DNA of 5,768 nucleotides from CAYJIX01 sp964370375 (GTDB lineage: Bacteria > Desulfobacterota > Desulfovibrionia > Desulfovibrionales > Desulfovibrionaceae): NCBI GenBank assembly GCA_964370375.1, contig CAYJIX010000096.1, forward strand, positions 1-5,768, given 5' to 3'. The position numbers were made by a program, and so were the translations under genes. The first letter of the stretch is position 1. Every line of letters begins with the position of its first letter. This document shows, in pieces, positions 4,760 to 5,768 of the stretch. Under the pieces are notes generated by a model that did no database searches, was not told the origin of the DNA, and saw nothing but the letters and a program-made list of their open reading frames with translations.

Positions 4760-5395
4760 TTATGGCGATACGGATGAAGGGGCCAAAAGCCTGAGCAAAA
4801 CCTCATCTGCCTGAAGGGCTGCTACCAGAATTACCTTTGGCGCCATGGGCGGAAGGCCTGCTTGCACGTCAAGGCCAAAATCCCCCACAACGGTGCAACG
4901 CTCCCCAAGGGCGCGCCGCTGCATCTCTCCTCCCCATCCTGCCATGCCGGATGCGCAAATAACGTGATGGCCTGCCTCTAAAAGGGCGTTGACCAGTTCT
5001 GCTTTGGCTGTTGGGTCGTCTACTGCCTCTACCACGATTTGGCAATGGGCAAAAACCTCACAAGCCATGGGGCCTGTTAGGTGCTTGTGTATGGTTTCAA
5101 CGGATATGTCAGATCGTAATTGCTTGAGTTGCTGGCCCAAGGCGAATACTTTGGGCTGCCCTACATGCTCAGGGCCATATGTTTGGCGGTTTAAGTTGGA
5201 TAGCGTTACAGTGTCATGATCGACAAGCACAAGCTCTCCAATACCGGAACGTGCCAGCATGATAGCACAGTTTGACCCAAGGCCGCCGACACCTGCGATG
5301 CCTACACGGGCTTGCCGAAGGCGTTGAATCTGCTCACAGGTAAGATGGCTTTCAAGGACTTTGTCCCAAGATGTGGGCGTGACATGGGGATTCAT
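4760..5395 (-). CDS. thiF: ThiF-family adenylyltransferase (E1-like, short family-2 type), 211 aa
   Basis: E1-like enzymes of the ThiF/MoeB/HesA superfamily adenylate the C-terminal Gly of a ubiquitin-like sulfur carrier. For ThiF the partner is ThiS, supplying sulfur for the thiamine thiazole ring. Visible are the nucleotide-binding GVGGLGS (residues 35-41), LARSGIGELVLVDHD (47-61) with D59 and D61, SNLNRQ (66-71), K82, and EAVDD (123-127). A CASGMAGWGGE segment (147-157) carries C147 as the only obvious candidate for a thiol intermediate. The CxxC pairs that bind zinc in E. coli ThiF and MoeB are absent, and the protein is shorter (211 versus about 250), as expected for the short ThiF type found in anaerobes. 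ATG 5395 has GGAG at a spacing of 5. No thiS, thiG or thiH is in the window, so a role in another sulfur-carrier pathway or a TsaD-cycle-like tRNA modification (TcdA relatives) cannot be excluded. Confidence 0.9.
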   Translation of the reverse strand: MNPHVTPTSWDKVLESHLTCEQIQRLRQARVGIAGVGGLGSNCAIMLARSGIGELVLVDHDTVTLSNLNRQTYGPEHVGQPKVFALGQQLKQLRSDISVETIHKHLTGPMACEVFAHCQIVVEAVDDPTAKAELVNALLEAGHHVICASGMAGWGGEMQRRALGERCTVVGDFGLDVQAGLPPMAPKVILVAALQADEVLLRLLAPSSVSP

Positions 5396-5400
5396 TAAAG

Positions 5401-5404
5401 CTCC
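5401..5404 (-). promoter_or_regulatory. Shine-Dalgarno of thiF
   Basis: GGAG on the minus strand ends 5 bases before the ATG at 5395-5393, supporting that start. Confidence 0.75.
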
Positions 5405-5450
5405 GCAATAAACTGCTGTCTCTTTTTATGTGCTTAAAGAATGAAAAGAT

Positions 5451-5479
5451 AGTATACGTATAAAAAGTTTGAATGCCTA
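5451..5479 (-). promoter_or_regulatory. Likely thiF promoter
   Basis: Read on the minus strand, TAGGCA (5479-5474, 4 of 6 to TTGACA) is followed after exactly 17 bp by TATACT (5456-5451, 5 of 6 to TATAAT). Transcription would begin near 5443, leaving a 5' leader of about 48 bases. I see no TPP riboswitch: the leader is too short, and the conserved CTGAGA and ACCTGA-type signatures are missing. Confidence 0.5.
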
Positions 5480-5523
5480 GTTGCTTGGGCTTGGCAAAAT
5501 CAGGCTCTACTTTGAAAATGAGC

Positions 5524-5768
5524 TTAGGCAGCGCATTGATCAAAAAATATGCTATAGTGTTTGATGATTAGTGGACTACAAATACATAACTTCCTACCTT
5601 CTGTTGCGTCAACACCTTCTTTTCGTGCCGCTTCGCCAAGGTCAAGACCTGAAATCTCACCAGATGTAAATGGCACAATGCCAGTCTTGCTTTTTGCCAA
5701 GTTGATTTCGCGCTCTGTGGCAAGCATGCGGTCAAATACTTCACGCACTTCTTTGTTGATTTCAACAT
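5524..5768 (-). CDS. Unrecognised protein, C-terminal fragment (5' end outside window)
   Basis: An open minus-strand frame enters from the right edge and stops with TAA at 5526-5524, giving 80 visible residues. The first part, starting VEINKEVREVFDRMLATERE, is helix-like and charged. It leads to GIVPFTSGEISGLDLGEAAR and KEGVDATEGRK. The last 21 residues (from LCIC to FFDQCAA) differ sharply: they are rich in Cys, Ile, Phe, His and Tyr and look more like translated non-coding DNA. The original end may have been lost to a frameshift or truncation, or this may simply be an unusual tail. I do not recognise the family. The competing minus-strand frame starting at 5768 is far less protein-like. The codons GTG 5748 and ATG 5727 are internal. 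The gene runs in the same direction as thiF but is separated by 128 bp that contain a thiF promoter, so co-transcription is not required. Confidence 0.55.
   Translation of the reverse strand, partial: VEINKEVREVFDRMLATEREINLAKSKTGIVPFTSGEISGLDLGEAARKEGVDATEGRKLCICSPLIIKHYSIFFDQCAA

Noticed and set aside
4989..5219. Plus-strand frame opposite thiF
   Set aside because: It is a shadow of the clearly conserved thiF coding strand.
5396..5443. TPP riboswitch in front of thiF
   Set aside because: The leader is only about 48 bases and no conserved thi-box sequences are visible.
5538..5566. TGATCAAA/TTTGATGA inverted repeat as terminator of the right-edge gene
   Set aside because: It lies inside the reading frame, has one mismatch and is not followed by a T-tract at the gene end.
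5568..5768. Alternative minus-strand frame starting with ATG at 5768
   Set aside because: Its translation is Cys/His/Lys-rich and irregular, whereas the other frame gives a well-behaved charged helical sequence continuing past the window edge.

Overview
The window looks like a chromosomal segment of a Desulfovibrionaceae-type sulfate reducer (Desulfobacterota). This rests on three things: the long fused radical SAM/DUF2344 protein, a short ThiF of the kind common in anaerobes, and a 110-residue protein that I recall as a conserved hypothetical in Desulfovibrio-like genomes. The taxonomic call is inference; no rRNA or other marker gene is present.

The window has two compositional halves. From the start to about position 1500 it is AT-rich (about 32-38% GC on lines counted by hand). 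It holds the 3' end of a methyl-accepting chemotaxis protein, a 208-bp non-coding miniature transposable element (MITE) with 17-bp terminal inverted repeats and a perfect 5-bp target duplication, a classical short-chain dehydrogenase/reductase (SDR) gene starting 20 bp past that duplication, and about 250 bp of gene-poor DNA with inverted repeats. This half reads as accessory DNA.

From about position 1500 to the end, counted GC rises to roughly 47-60% and the genes look like chromosomal backbone. First comes the 110-residue small protein behind a strong Shine-Dalgarno and perfect -35 and -10 hexamers that are unusually far apart (21 bp). Next is an 867-residue protein joining a B12-binding-like domain, a radical SAM domain and a C-terminal DUF2344 domain. 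Convergent to it is a 211-residue ThiF/MoeB/HesA-type adenylyltransferase with its own likely promoter. At the right edge is the 3' end of an unrecognised minus-strand gene.

The genes do not form one obvious pathway. The radical SAM gene and thiF converge with only 23 bp between stop codons. The SDR stands alone. ThiF has no ThiS, ThiG or ThiH next to it here, and the radical SAM gene lacks the RNase E/G and ribosomal L21/L27 neighbours often seen with the family. I did not find a convincing new multi-gene system. The most concrete unusual object is the structured MITE directly in front of the SDR gene.
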